NCBI RefSeq assembly: GCF_008704205.1 | Contig: NZ_VXLC01000023.1 | Span: forward strand, 186,001 to 250,000 | DNA: 64,000 nucleotides | Origin: Nocardia colli | GTDB taxonomy: Bacteria > Actinomycetota > Actinomycetes > Mycobacteriales > Mycobacteriaceae | Reading direction: 5' to 3' | Shown: one piece after another, positions 34,916 through 44,352 of the stretch | Layout: each line of letters opens with the position of its first letter | How positions within the stretch are numbered: position 1 is the stretch's first letter | Program-made: the position numbers and the translations under genes | The notes under the pieces: generated by a model | Told to the model about the DNA's origin: nothing | Seen by the model: the letters and a program-made list of their open reading frames with translations, nothing else | The model's database searches: none

Positions 34916-35908
34916 ATGAGGCGTGGATTCGTAGTGGTCGCGGTGGGTGCGCTGTTGGTTGGGTTGGCTACTGCGGTCGCGCCGTCGGTTGCGGCTGAGC
35001 CGGAGTGTGAGACGCAGGTGGCGGTGCGGGCGGTGACGGTCAGCGTCGATGGGGAGGATGCGACGGGGCTGGTGTATGAGCCGGATCGGTGTGGGGCGGG
35101 GGACTTTTCGCCGACGGATCTGGTTGTCGCGGTGCATGGGCACGATGCCGGGTCGGACAGCTATGCGGGGTATCTGACGTCGATTGCCCGGCAGAGCGGT
35201 GCGCCGGTGCTTTCGATGGATCTGCGCTCGGACAGCAGTGTGTGGCGTACCGGTGAGTGGAATCTGTGGGCCGGTTGGCACGACCTCGTGGCGTCCACTC
35301 AGTGGTACAAGGATCAGCATCCTTCCATCACGCGCACGGTGCTGTGGGGGTGGAGCCAGGGCGGGATCATGAGTGGGCTCGCGGCGGCGTACGCCCCGCC
35401 CGGATTGTTCGACTACTGGGTCGACAATTACGGTCCCGCAGATGATTTCACGATGTGGCTGGGTTCGGCGGTGATCGATCCCGTGCTGCCCGCACAGATC
35501 GAACGCGATGCCGGTGGCTGCACGCCCGTTGTCTGCCCGCAGGCCTATGCCGAGCGTTCGCCCGCGCTGGTGGCCGGTCGGATGAGTGTGCGGCGCGCGT
35601 TCCTGATCCACGGCACCGGAGACAACGTGGTGCCCTATCCGACGACGCTGGAGATGCGCGCCGGACTGCTCGCCGCAGGCAAACCCACGTCGATGTACAC
35701 CATCGCCACCGGCCGCGACCTGTACGGCGCGGTGGTCCCCGGCGATCACAGCGTCGGACCCGCCTTCTTCGAGGGCGGTTGCGTAGTCCAGCGACTCCTG
35801 CTCGGCACCGAACCTACCGACGGCCCCGATCGCGACTACCTCGTCGACGTCGCCCACGGCATCGCCACCGCACCGCCCGCCCCACCGAACGCCAAGTGCG
35901 CCGCCTGA
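34916..35908 (+). CDS. Secreted serine esterase, paralogue 3
   Basis: A 330-residue paralogue of the two esterases 4-5 kb upstream, more diverged. It has a signal peptide (MRRGFVVVAVGALLVGLATA), the elbow GWSQGG, the acid block HGTGDNVVPYPTT, a late His in GDHSVG and the Cys block CTPVVCPQAYAERS. ATG 34916 is chosen because the signal peptide starts there and the promoter fits; an in-frame ATG 120 bp upstream would give a poor leader. Confidence 0.8.
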   Translation: MRRGFVVVAVGALLVGLATAVAPSVAAEPECETQVAVRAVTVSVDGEDATGLVYEPDRCGAGDFSPTDLVVAVHGHDAGSDSYAGYLTSIARQSGAPVLSMDLRSDSSVWRTGEWNLWAGWHDLVASTQWYKDQHPSITRTVLWGWSQGGIMSGLAAAYAPPGLFDYWVDNYGPADDFTMWLGSAVIDPVLPAQIERDAGGCTPVVCPQAYAERSPALVAGRMSVRRAFLIHGTGDNVVPYPTTLEMRAGLLAAGKPTSMYTIATGRDLYGAVVPGDHSVGPAFFEGGCVVQRLLLGTEPTDGPDRDYLVDVAHGIATAPPAPPNAKCAA

Positions 35909-35990
35909 TCGCATCGACCTCGATCCGGGAACAGGATCGCGGCCGCTTGCGGTTGATGTTGACGACACCGACGACGAAGTGAGGGTGAGA

Positions 35991-36857
35991 ATGGGTAAGC
36001 CGACGGATCCGGCGTATCACTGGGACGGCGCGGAACTGGACCTGGACGGGTACCTGGCGCGTATCGGGTTCGACGGCGAGCGGGCGCCGACGGTGGAGAC
36101 GCTGCGCAAGGTGGTGCGTGCGCACACCACCTCGATTCCGTTCGAGAACCTGGAGATCCTGCTCGGCCGCCCGATCCTGCTGGACCTGGAGTCGTTGCAG
36201 AACAAGCTGATCCGGCAGCGCCGCGGCGGCTACTGCTATGAGCATGTCGGCGTGTTCGCGGCCGCGTTGGAACGGCTCGGGTTCGGTATCACCGCGCTGA
36301 GCGCCCGGGTCACGATGGGCGCGGACGAGGGCCTGCGCCCCGCGACGCACGCCCTCCTGCGCGTGACCACCGATGACGACGACCGAGTCTGGCTGTGCGA
36401 CGTCGGCTTCGGCTCCGGCCCGCTCGAACCGTTCGAACTCTCTACGGAGACAACCGATTTCACCGCGGGCGAGTGGAAGTTCCGGCTCGAATACACCCGC
36501 GGCGAGCTGGACAGCGACCTGTGGGTGCTGCACCAGTTCGGCAAGGACGGCTGGATCAGCCGCTACACCTTCGCGACCACCCCGCAGTACCGCATCGACT
36601 TCGCGGTCGGCAACCACTTCGTCGCCACCTCGCCGCGTTCGCCGTTCACCACCCGCCCTTACGTGCAGCACTTCGGCCCGGACATCCACCTGACCGTCGA
36701 CGGCACCACGCTGATCACCGAACGCCCGGACGGCACCAGCGAAACCCGCCTGATCGAAGCGAGCGAACTGCCGAAGATCCTGTCCGAGGAGTTCGCCATC
36801 GACCTCACCGAAGCCGACGCCGCCGCCCTGGTTACAGGCTCCTGGCGGACCGCGTGA
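35991..36857 (+). CDS. nat: Arylamine N-acetyltransferase
   Basis: Acetyl-CoA:arylamine acetyltransferase of 288 residues. The Cys-His-Asp triad is visible: Cys82 in RGGYCYEH, His120 in ATHALL and Asp137 in CDVGFGSG. The N-terminal block TTSIPFENLEILLG is typical. In mycobacteria NAT sits in a cholesterol-catabolism operon; here it stands alone between an esterase and a PBP. ATG 35991 follows GAGGGTGAGA; GTG 35979 is possible. Confidence 0.94.
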   Translation: MGKPTDPAYHWDGAELDLDGYLARIGFDGERAPTVETLRKVVRAHTTSIPFENLEILLGRPILLDLESLQNKLIRQRRGGYCYEHVGVFAAALERLGFGITALSARVTMGADEGLRPATHALLRVTTDDDDRVWLCDVGFGSGPLEPFELSTETTDFTAGEWKFRLEYTRGELDSDLWVLHQFGKDGWISRYTFATTPQYRIDFAVGNHFVATSPRSPFTTRPYVQHFGPDIHLTVDGTTLITERPDGTSETRLIEASELPKILSEEFAIDLTEADAAALVTGSWRTA

Positions 36858-36865
36858 ACCAGCCC

Positions 36866-36898
36866 GCCCCGGCGTAGCCTCTCTCACCTCGCCGGGGC
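36866..36898 (+). terminator. Hairpin after nat
   Basis: GCCCCGGCG (36866-36874) pairs perfectly with CGCCGGGGC (36890-36898), just before the next gene's promoter. No clear U-tract, as is usual for actinobacterial terminators. Confidence 0.55.
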
Positions 36899-36905
36899 CG
36901 GCAGA

Positions 36906-36911
36906 TACAGT
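36906..36911 (+). promoter_or_regulatory. -10 hexamer of the penicillin-binding protein gene
   Basis: TACAGT ends 7 nt before GTG 36919; a leaderless mRNA is likely. Confidence 0.5.
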
Positions 36912-36918
36912 CGGCTGG

Positions 36919-38667
36919 GTGCGTACCCGCCGGAATTACCTCGTCCTGTTCGCCGCACCCGCGCTCGTGCTCGCCGCCTGCTCGTCCGGTCCGGACCAGC
37001 CGGACACGGTCGCAGGCCAGTTCGCCGACGCGCTGAACCGCGACGATGTCGCGGCCGCGGCCAAGCTGACCGACGATCCGGCGAAGGCCGCCGACGCCCT
37101 CGGCAAGCTCTACGACGGCCTCGGCAAGGAGGTCCGTTTCGACGTCCGCTCGATCGACAAGAACACCTTCACGCTGGCCGCCACCTGGAAGCTGGGCAAG
37201 GACGGCAAGTCCGAGTGGACCTACACGACCACCGGCACCGCGAACGACAGCGACGGCTGGAAGGTCAAGTGGAACCCGGACACGGTCGCACCCGGCCTGG
37301 CCGCCGGCCCGCTGAGCTACAGCGCGGTCTATCCGCAACCGTCGCGCATCCTCGATTCCACCGGCGGCGAGTTGATGACCCAGCAGGTGGTCACGCTGGT
37401 CAACGTGAGCCCCGGCGCCGACCTCGGCGCGCTCGCCGGTCTGCTCGGCCCGATCTCGCCCGGCATCACCGCGCAGTCGTTGCAGGCGGATCTGGCTGCG
37501 GCGCAGGGCAAACCGGTCACCGCGATCAGCCTGCGCGACGCCGATCTCGCGCCGATCCAGGCGCAGCTGTCCGGTCTGCCCGGCGTCACCCTCGCGCCGC
37601 AGACCCGGCTGCTCACCAACGACAAGTCGCTCGCCTCGCCGACCCTGTCCGGGCTGGCCGAACTGTGGCAGAAGAACGCCGACGACAACGCGGGCTGGGC
37701 GGTGCGCGCGCAGACCGGCGACGGCACCCAGCGCGTCGGCGGCCAGGATCCGAAGCCGACCGCCGATATCGCGTCCACCCTGAACATCGACCTGCAACAG
37801 GCGGCCGAGGCGGCGCTGACGCCGATCCCGCAGCCCGCGGCGATCGTCGCGATCCAGCCGTCCACCGGCAATGTCGTCGCGGTCGCGCAGAACGCCGCCG
37901 CCGACGCACAGGGGCCGATCGCGCTCACCGGGCTGTACCCGCCGGGTTCGACGTTCAAGACGGTGACCGTCTCGGCCGCGCTGCAAGCGGGCACGGTCAC
38001 GCCGGACACCGTGCTGCCCTGCCCGGGCGTCGCGAACATCGAGGGCCGCAAGATCCCCAACGACAACAATTTCGACCTCGGACAAGTCCCGCTACATACC
38101 GCGTTCGCGCGTTCGTGCAACACGACGATGGGCGAGCTCGGGGTGAAACTGCCCGCCGACGCGCTGACGAACGCGGCCGCGCAACTCGGTCTCGGCATCG
38201 ACTACGTCACACCGGGACTGACCACCGTGACCGGCAAGGTGCCGCCCGCGGACACCCCCGCGCTGCGGGTCGAATCCGCCATCGGGCAGGGCCAGGTGAC
38301 CGCGACACCGTTCGGTATGGCACTGGTCGCCGCGTCCATCGCGCGCGGTTCGGTGCCCGCGCCGACGATCGTCAAGGGTCAACCGGGCACACCGGACAAG
38401 ACGCCGGCCGCGTTGCCCGCGAGCGTCGCCGACCAGGTCAAGGCCATGATGCGGGAAACCGTCACCGCCGGAACCGCGACTCAGCTGCGCGACATCCCCG
38501 GCTTGCTCGGCAAGACCGGCACCGCCGAATTCATCGACGACAAGCACGCGCACGGCTGGTTCGTCGGCATCGCCGATGACCTGGCATTTGCCGTATTCAT
38601 CAACGACGCCAACAGCTCTGGGCCCGCGGTGGACGCGGCCGGACGGATGCTGCGGGCGGCGCATTAG
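36919..38667 (+). CDS. Class B penicillin-binding lipoprotein
   Basis: A 582-residue transpeptidase related to mycobacterial PBP-lipo (Rv2864c type). The lipobox LAAC is at about Cys21. Next come an NTF2-like MecA N-terminal domain (about 27-125), a dimerisation region and the transpeptidase domain with SXXK (STFK, about Ser344), SXN (SCN, about 399) and KTG (KTGTAEF, about 532). It cross-links peptidoglycan outside the membrane. A Ser/Thr kinase gene with an external domain follows, a functionally sensible pairing. Confidence 0.93.
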   Translation: MRTRRNYLVLFAAPALVLAACSSGPDQPDTVAGQFADALNRDDVAAAAKLTDDPAKAADALGKLYDGLGKEVRFDVRSIDKNTFTLAATWKLGKDGKSEWTYTTTGTANDSDGWKVKWNPDTVAPGLAAGPLSYSAVYPQPSRILDSTGGELMTQQVVTLVNVSPGADLGALAGLLGPISPGITAQSLQADLAAAQGKPVTAISLRDADLAPIQAQLSGLPGVTLAPQTRLLTNDKSLASPTLSGLAELWQKNADDNAGWAVRAQTGDGTQRVGGQDPKPTADIASTLNIDLQQAAEAALTPIPQPAAIVAIQPSTGNVVAVAQNAAADAQGPIALTGLYPPGSTFKTVTVSAALQAGTVTPDTVLPCPGVANIEGRKIPNDNNFDLGQVPLHTAFARSCNTTMGELGVKLPADALTNAAAQLGLGIDYVTPGLTTVTGKVPPADTPALRVESAIGQGQVTATPFGMALVAASIARGSVPAPTIVKGQPGTPDKTPAALPASVADQVKAMMRETVTAGTATQLRDIPGLLGKTGTAEFIDDKHAHGWFVGIADDLAFAVFINDANSSGPAVDAAGRMLRAAH

Positions 38668-38733
38668 TCGCGGCGCGCCGATGTGGGCGGAGAATATGCC
38701 CGTGCTGGCGCGGACCGAAGTCGCGCGGCCCGC

Positions 38734-38739
38734 TACACT
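38734..38739 (+). promoter_or_regulatory. -10 hexamer before the kinase gene
   Basis: TACACT about 27 bp before the ATG at 38767; predicted start near 38746. Confidence 0.4.
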
Positions 38740-38766
38740 CGTCCCCGGACCGCGTCTGTAAGCAAT

Positions 38767-40401
38767 ATGCGGGATGTCACGATTTCGAGAAGGTTCGGAG
38801 TAGGCGCCATCGATACCGGTCAGTTGATCGCGGAGCATTACCGCCTGGTCGAGCGGATTGGTAGCGGCGGCACAGGTGTTGTTTGGCGTGCCATCGACGA
38901 GCGTCTGCAACGCTCGGTGGCCGTCAAGCAGATCCACATCAAGCCGAGCCTCCCCGAGGCCGAGCGTGATGTGGTGCGCCAGCGTGCCATTCGCGAGGCC
39001 CGCAACGCCGCTCGTTTCCAGCATCCGAATGCCATTGTGGTGTTCGACATCACCGAGCATCAGGGTGATCCCTGCCTGGTGATGGAATACCTCAAATCCA
39101 ACAGCCTGGCCGGCGTGCTGTCCGCGCAGGGCCCGCTGCCGTTGACCCAGGTCGCGCGGATCGGCGAACAGGTCGCCTCGGCGCTGATCGCCGCGCACGA
39201 CGCGGGCATCGTGCACCGGGACGTGAAGCCGGGCAACATCCTGCTCGACGACCACGGCACGGTGAAGATCACCGACTTCGGCATCTCCCGCGCCGCCGGT
39301 GACGTCACGCTCACCGAGACCGGGCTGATCTGCGGCACCGCCGCCTATCTCGCGCCGGAGATGGCGCGGGGCGCGGACCCGACGCCCGCCTCGGACGTAT
39401 TCGCCTTGGGCGCAACTCTTTTCCACGCGCTGGAGGGCGAACCGCCGTACGGCGCGAACGCCAACCCGCTCGCGGTGCTGTACGCCGCGGCCAACGGTCA
39501 GGTCAGCGAGCCGCGAAACGCCGGGCCCGCAACGGATTTCCTGCTCGACCTGCTCAGCCCGGAACCGCAGGACCGGCCCACCATGCGGGCCGCCCTCGAC
39601 CATCTGGCCGCGTTCGCCGACTCCGGCCCCGCGCCGGTGGCCGCCGGATTCGTGCCCGCCAGTGAGGCTTTCGTGCGCCGCCGCAACGGCGCGCCGGAAT
39701 CGGCGACGCGTGCCCTGCGCCCGTCGGCGGTGTCCGCGCCGGTGCAGCAGCCGGCCGAACGGCAGCAGCGCCCGCAGCAGCCCGCGCACCGTCCGCAGCA
39801 CGCGCCGCGGCGGCCCGCGCAGCCGAACACCGCCACCCATCCCCGCACGCAGGCCCAGCCGCGCCCGGTGCCGCGCAAGTCCGGCGGCAAGAGCAAGGCC
39901 GTCATCATCGGCGCCGCGATCGGCGCGGTGGTGGCGGTGGCCGCGATCCTGATCGGTGCGTTGAGCCAGAAGGACTCGAATTCGCCGACGGTGAATGCGG
40001 GTCCGCCGTCGACGAGTGCGGCCAGCGGTGGGCCCAGCTCGGCTCCGCCGACCGGAACGCCCGGCAAGACCACCAGCGATGGCAAGGTCACCGAGGGTCC
40101 CGCGGCGGCGTTGGTGAAGCGGTTCTACGACGACGCCAGCGGATCGTGGTCCATCCTGACGCCGGCGGCGCAGAAGGTCTACGGCACCGAAACCGGGTTC
40201 CGCCAGTACTGGGACGCGCACACGGTCGAGAACTTCACCAACATCAGGAAGTCCGGCGACAGCGGTGCGGATGGATCGATGGACATCAAGCTGGACAGCC
40301 TGATCATCGACGGCCAGGACAAGCCGCTGGTCCTGCGGGTGATCAGCTCCGGCGGCAAGCTGCTCATCGACAGCGACACGCGCTTCCCGAACCTGTCCTG
40401 A
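38767..40401 (+). CDS. Transmembrane Ser/Thr protein kinase
   Basis: A 544-residue Hanks-type kinase. The glycine loop GSGGTGVV is near residue 31, VAVK Lys near 54, HRDVKPGN near 150, DFG near 169 and APEMARGADPTPASDVFALG further on. A Pro/Gln/Arg-rich linker (about 310-370) leads to one transmembrane helix (about 378-400, VIIGAAIGAVVAVAAILIGA) and an external domain of about 140 residues without PASTA repeats. The external end looks like a small NTF2-like fold, but this is tentative. It follows a PBP gene, so it may sense wall state. The start is the first ATG giving the conserved kinase N-terminus. Confidence 0.93.
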   Translation: MRDVTISRRFGVGAIDTGQLIAEHYRLVERIGSGGTGVVWRAIDERLQRSVAVKQIHIKPSLPEAERDVVRQRAIREARNAARFQHPNAIVVFDITEHQGDPCLVMEYLKSNSLAGVLSAQGPLPLTQVARIGEQVASALIAAHDAGIVHRDVKPGNILLDDHGTVKITDFGISRAAGDVTLTETGLICGTAAYLAPEMARGADPTPASDVFALGATLFHALEGEPPYGANANPLAVLYAAANGQVSEPRNAGPATDFLLDLLSPEPQDRPTMRAALDHLAAFADSGPAPVAAGFVPASEAFVRRRNGAPESATRALRPSAVSAPVQQPAERQQRPQQPAHRPQHAPRRPAQPNTATHPRTQAQPRPVPRKSGGKSKAVIIGAAIGAVVAVAAILIGALSQKDSNSPTVNAGPPSTSAASGGPSSAPPTGTPGKTTSDGKVTEGPAAALVKRFYDDASGSWSILTPAAQKVYGTETGFRQYWDAHTVENFTNIRKSGDSGADGSMDIKLDSLIIDGQDKPLVLRVISSGGKLLIDSDTRFPNLS

Positions 40402-40543
40402 CTTTCGCGGAATCCGGCGTCGACGTCTGCTGATCGCCCTTCGTCGCGGTAGATGAGCTGGTCGGCGCCGGTCCCGGGCGCTACCGGTGAGACGCAGGGC
40501 GCAACAGGGCAGACCGTGCGGATAACGGCTGGCGTCGGCCGGA

Positions 40544-40549
40544 TAGGCT
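40544..40549 (+). promoter_or_regulatory. -10 hexamer of the his operon
   Basis: TAGGCT about 55 bp before hisD. A small hairpin GCAAC-N6-GTTGC follows near the predicted start. I find no His-rich leader peptide or T-box in 40402-40603. Confidence 0.45.
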
Positions 40550-40603
40550 GGTAGCTGCAACTTTCCTGTTGCGGATTCGGCTGAAGACAAGGATCGACAC
40601 CAC

Positions 40604-41941
40604 ATGACTACCCGCATCGAGCTCGCCCGCGTTGATCTGCGCGGTCGCACTCCCTCCGTTGCCGAGCTGCGCGCCGCGCTGCCGCGCGGGGGAGTCGACG
40701 TCGACTCGGTGCTGCATCATGTGCGGCCGGTGGTCGAGGCGATCCGGGATCGTGGCGTCGCGGCGGCCCAGGAGTACAGCGAGCGGTTCGACGGGATCAG
40801 CCCGGCGACGGTGCGGGTGCCCGCGGCCGAGCTGGAGAAGGCGCTCGACGAGCTGGATCCCGCGGTGCGCGCGGCGCTGGCGGAGTCCATCGCCAGGGCC
40901 AGGAAGGTGCACGCCGATCAGCGGCGCACCGACAAGACCACCGAGGTGGTCCCCGGCGGCACGGTGACCGAGCGCTGGGTGCCGGTCGAGCGGGTCGGGC
41001 TGTATGTGCCCGGCGGCAACGCCGTCTACCCGTCCAGCGTGGTGATGAACGTGGTGCCCGCGCAGACCGCGGGCGTGGGCTCGCTGGTGGTGGCCTCGCC
41101 ACCGCAGGCACAGTTCGGTGGCCTGCCGCACCCGACCATCCTGGCTGCCGCGCAGTTGCTCGGCGTCGACGAGGTATGGGCGGTCGGCGGGGCACAGGGC
41201 GTCGCGCTGCTGTCCTACGGCGGCGTCGACACCGACGGCGCCCAGCTGGAGCCGGTCGATCTGATCACCGGGCCCGGCAACATCTACGTCACCGCGGCCA
41301 AGCGGCTGTGCCGCGGCCTGGTCGGCATCGACGCCGAGGCCGGGCCGACCGAGATCGCGATCCTGGCCGACGCGACCGCGGACCCGGTGCACGTCGCGGC
41401 GGATCTGATCAGCCAGGCCGAGCACGACGTGCTCGCGGCCAGCGTGCTGGTCACCGACAGCGCGGACCTCGCGGACGCGGTGGACGCGGCGCTGACCCGG
41501 CAGATGGCCGTGGTGAAGCACGCCGAGCGGGTGACCGAAGCGTTGCACGGCAAGCAGTCCGGCACGGTGCTGGTCGACGACATCGAGCAGGGTCTGCGGG
41601 TGGTGAACGCCTACGCGGCCGAACACCTCGAGATCCAGACCGTCGACGCCGCCGCCGTGGCCGCCCGAGTACGCAGTGCCGGTGCGATTTTCGTCGGCGC
41701 GTACGCACCGGTGAGCCTCGGCGACTACTGCGCGGGCTCCAACCATGTGCTGCCGACGGCCGGATGTGCCCGGCACTCTTCGGGTTTGAGCGTGCAGACG
41801 TTCCTGCGCGGCATCCACGTCGTGGACTACACCGAGGCGGCGTTGAAGGATGTGGCCGGTCACGTGGTAGCGCTGGCCAACGCCGAGGACCTGCCCGCCC
41901 ACGGCCAGGCCGTGCAGGCGCGTTTCGAGGCGCTGTCATGA
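40604..41941 (+). CDS. hisD: Histidinol dehydrogenase
   Basis: Zn-dependent NAD enzyme of the last two steps of histidine synthesis. The 445-residue protein has VERVGLYVPGGNAVYPSSVVMN, GPGNIYVTAAKRL, AEAGPTEIAILAD, DLISQAEHD and the late AEHLEIQT and GSNHVLPT metal/active-site blocks. First gene of the operon; its stop overlaps the hisC ATG. Confidence 0.97.
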   Translation: MTTRIELARVDLRGRTPSVAELRAALPRGGVDVDSVLHHVRPVVEAIRDRGVAAAQEYSERFDGISPATVRVPAAELEKALDELDPAVRAALAESIARARKVHADQRRTDKTTEVVPGGTVTERWVPVERVGLYVPGGNAVYPSSVVMNVVPAQTAGVGSLVVASPPQAQFGGLPHPTILAAAQLLGVDEVWAVGGAQGVALLSYGGVDTDGAQLEPVDLITGPGNIYVTAAKRLCRGLVGIDAEAGPTEIAILADATADPVHVAADLISQAEHDVLAASVLVTDSADLADAVDAALTRQMAVVKHAERVTEALHGKQSGTVLVDDIEQGLRVVNAYAAEHLEIQTVDAAAVAARVRSAGAIFVGAYAPVSLGDYCAGSNHVLPTAGCARHSSGLSVQTFLRGIHVVDYTEAALKDVAGHVVALANAEDLPAHGQAVQARFEALS

Positions 41942-43071
41942 CCGGCCAGGCCACCGTGCCGGGCGCGGACATCAGCCTGGACGACCTACCGCTGCGGGAC
42001 AACCTGCGCGGCAAGAAGCCTTACGGCGCACCGCAATTGACCGTGCCGGTGCAGCTGAACACCAACGAGAACCCGCACCCGCCGAGCCGGGCGCTGATCG
42101 ACGACGTCGCCGAGTCCATTCGGATCGCCGCCGCCGACCTGCACCGCTACCCGGACCGGGACGCGGTGGCGCTGCGCGGCGACCTGGCCGAATACCTCAC
42201 CAGGCAAACGGGTATCGCGGTGGACACCGACAACGTCTGGGCGGCAAACGGTTCCAACGAGATCCTGCAGCAGCTGTTGCAGGCGTTCGGCGGACCCGGC
42301 CGCAGCGCACTGGGTTTCGTGCCGTCGTACTCGATGCACCCGATCATCTCCGAGGGCATCGACACCGAATGGATCGAGGCCAAGCGCAACGCCGACTTCG
42401 CCCTCGACGTCGACTATGCGGTCGCCGCGATCGCGGAGCGCTCGCCGAACGTGGTCTTCGTGACCAGCCCGAACAACCCGACCGGACACAGCATTCCGCA
42501 GGATGATCTCGCGCGGATCCTGGAGGCCGCGCCGGGCATCGTGGTGGTCGACGAGGCGTACGGGGAGTTCTCTGCGCAGCCGAGTGCCCTCGCGCTGATC
42601 GATCGGTTCCCGGCGAAACTGGTGGTGACCAGGACCATGAGCAAGGCGTTCGCCTTCGCCGGCGGCCGGCTGGGCTACCTGGTCGCCGCGCCCGCGGTGA
42701 TCGACGCGATGCTGCTGGTGCGGTTGCCGTATCACCTCTCGGTGGTCACCCAGGCGGCCGCGCGGGCGGCGCTGCGGCACGCCGACGAGACCCTCGGCAG
42801 CGTCGCAGAGCTTGCCGCGCAACGTGATCGGGTCGCGACGGCGCTGGCCGAGATCGGCTTCGACGTGATCCCGAGCGACGCGAATTTCCTGCTGTTCGGC
42901 CGGTTCACCGACGCATCCGCGAGCTGGCAGCGGTATCTTGATCATGGCGTGCTGATCCGCGATGTCGGCATCCCCGGCTACCTGCGCACCACCATCGGGC
43001 TGGCCGCGGAGAACGACGAACTCCTGAAGGTCAGCCGCATTCTGGTGCACACCGACGTGACGCCCCGATGA
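41938..43071 (+). CDS. hisC: Histidinol-phosphate aminotransferase
   Basis: PLP aminotransferase of 377 residues: LNTNENPHPPS, FVTSPNNPTG, VVDEAYGEF and the Schiff-base block RTMSKAFAFAGGRLGY (about Lys236). The ATGA overlap with hisD fixes the start. Confidence 0.96.
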   Translation: MTGQATVPGADISLDDLPLRDNLRGKKPYGAPQLTVPVQLNTNENPHPPSRALIDDVAESIRIAAADLHRYPDRDAVALRGDLAEYLTRQTGIAVDTDNVWAANGSNEILQQLLQAFGGPGRSALGFVPSYSMHPIISEGIDTEWIEAKRNADFALDVDYAVAAIAERSPNVVFVTSPNNPTGHSIPQDDLARILEAAPGIVVVDEAYGEFSAQPSALALIDRFPAKLVVTRTMSKAFAFAGGRLGYLVAAPAVIDAMLLVRLPYHLSVVTQAAARAALRHADETLGSVAELAAQRDRVATALAEIGFDVIPSDANFLLFGRFTDASASWQRYLDHGVLIRDVGIPGYLRTTIGLAAENDELLKVSRILVHTDVTPR

Positions 43072-43094
43072 ATCCGCCTGTGGAGGAACCAATC

Positions 43095-43709
43095 ATGAAC
43101 CGAATCGCGCGGGTCGAGCGTGTCACCAAAGAGTCCAGCATCGTGGTCGAGCTGGACCTGGACGGCTCCGGCAAGACCGAAATCGCCACGGGCGTCCCGT
43201 TCTACGACCACATGCTGACCGCGCTGGGCGCGCACGCCAGCTTCGACCTGACCGTGCGGGCCGAGGGCGACACCGAGATCGAGGCCCACCACACGGTGGA
43301 GGACACCGCGATCGTGTTCGGCCAGGCGCTGGGAAAGGCGTTGGGGGACAAGGCCGGCATCCGCCGGTTCGGTGACGCCTACATCCCGATGGACGAGACG
43401 TTGGCGCACGCCGCGGTCGACGTCTCCGGGCGACCATACTGCGTGCACACCGGCGAGCCGGAACACCTGCTGCACGCAGTGATCCCCGGATCCGGTCCCG
43501 GCGCACCGTACTCCACCGTGCTCAACCGCCACGTCTTCGAGTCGATCGCGTTGAACGCGCGCATCGCGCTGCACGTGCGCGTGCTGTACGGCCGCGACCA
43601 GCACCACGTCACCGAAGCCGAATTCAAGGCGGTGGCAAGGGCTTTGCGTGCCGCGGTCGAACTCGACCCGCGGGTGCACGGCGTTCCCTCGACGAAGGGG
43701 ACGCTATGA
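43095..43709 (+). CDS. hisB: Imidazoleglycerol-phosphate dehydratase
   Basis: Mn-dependent dehydratase of 204 residues (monofunctional, without a phosphatase domain). Metal-site motifs are HHTVEDTAI, IPMDETLAHA, RHVFESIALNARI and QHHVTEAEFK. ATG 43095 is preferred over an ATG overlapping the hisC stop (43068) because GGAGGA lies seven nt upstream of it. Confidence 0.96.
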   Translation: MNRIARVERVTKESSIVVELDLDGSGKTEIATGVPFYDHMLTALGAHASFDLTVRAEGDTEIEAHHTVEDTAIVFGQALGKALGDKAGIRRFGDAYIPMDETLAHAAVDVSGRPYCVHTGEPEHLLHAVIPGSGPGAPYSTVLNRHVFESIALNARIALHVRVLYGRDQHHVTEAEFKAVARALRAAVELDPRVHGVPSTKGTL

Positions 43710-44341
43710 CACTGAAGTCTGTCGCGCTGCTCGATTACGGCTCGGGCAACCTGCACTCGGCCGAGCGCGCGCTGGTTCGCTCGGGCGCGAAGGTCGAGGT
43801 GACCGCCGATCCGGAGATCGCCTTGGCCGCCGACGGTTTGGTCGTGCCCGGCGTCGGCGCGTACGCCGCCTGCATGGCCGGACTGCGCGCGGTGCGGGGC
43901 GAGCGAATGATCGGCCAGCGCCTGGCCGGCGGTCGTCCGGTGCTCGGCATCTGCGTCGGCATGCAGATCCTGTTCGAGCGCGGCGTGGAATTCGGCGTGG
44001 AGACCGACGGCTGCGCGGAATGGCCCGGCGTGGTGGAACGACTGTCCGCGCCGGTGCTGCCGCACATGGGCTGGAACACCGTGTCGGCGCCGCAGGACAG
44101 CGTGCTGTTCGCCGGCCTGGACGAGGAGACGCGGTTCTACTTCGTGCACTCCTACGCCGCCCAGACCTGGGATCTGCCGCCGGGCGAGCATTTCGCCGCA
44201 CCCAAGCTGACCTGGGCCGAGCACGGCGTGCCGTTCCTCGCCGCGGTGGAGAACGGGCCGCTCTCGGCGACCCAGTTCCACCCGGAGAAGTCCGGCGACG
44301 CCGGGGCCCAGCTGCTGCACAACTGGGTGCAGTCGCTGTAA
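43706..44341 (+). CDS. hisH: Imidazole glycerol phosphate synthase, glutaminase subunit
   Basis: Class-I glutamine amidotransferase of 211 residues; it supplies ammonia to HisF. The nucleophile Cys83 is in LGICVGMQ and the His/Glu pair in QFHPEKSG. It overlaps hisB by ATGA. In mycobacteria hisA follows directly; here three unrelated genes intervene. Confidence 0.96.
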   Translation: MTLKSVALLDYGSGNLHSAERALVRSGAKVEVTADPEIALAADGLVVPGVGAYAACMAGLRAVRGERMIGQRLAGGRPVLGICVGMQILFERGVEFGVETDGCAEWPGVVERLSAPVLPHMGWNTVSAPQDSVLFAGLDEETRFYFVHSYAAQTWDLPPGEHFAAPKLTWAEHGVPFLAAVENGPLSATQFHPEKSGDAGAQLLHNWVQSL

Positions 44342-44352
44342 GCCCAACCGGA

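Noticed and set aside
40402..40603. His leader peptide or T-box before hisD
   Set aside because: No His-codon run and no T-box motif; only a promoter and a small hairpin are visible.
43068..43094. Upstream ATG of hisB overlapping the hisC stop
   Set aside because: The ATG at 43095 has a near-perfect GGAGGA at proper distance; the upstream peptide is not family-like.
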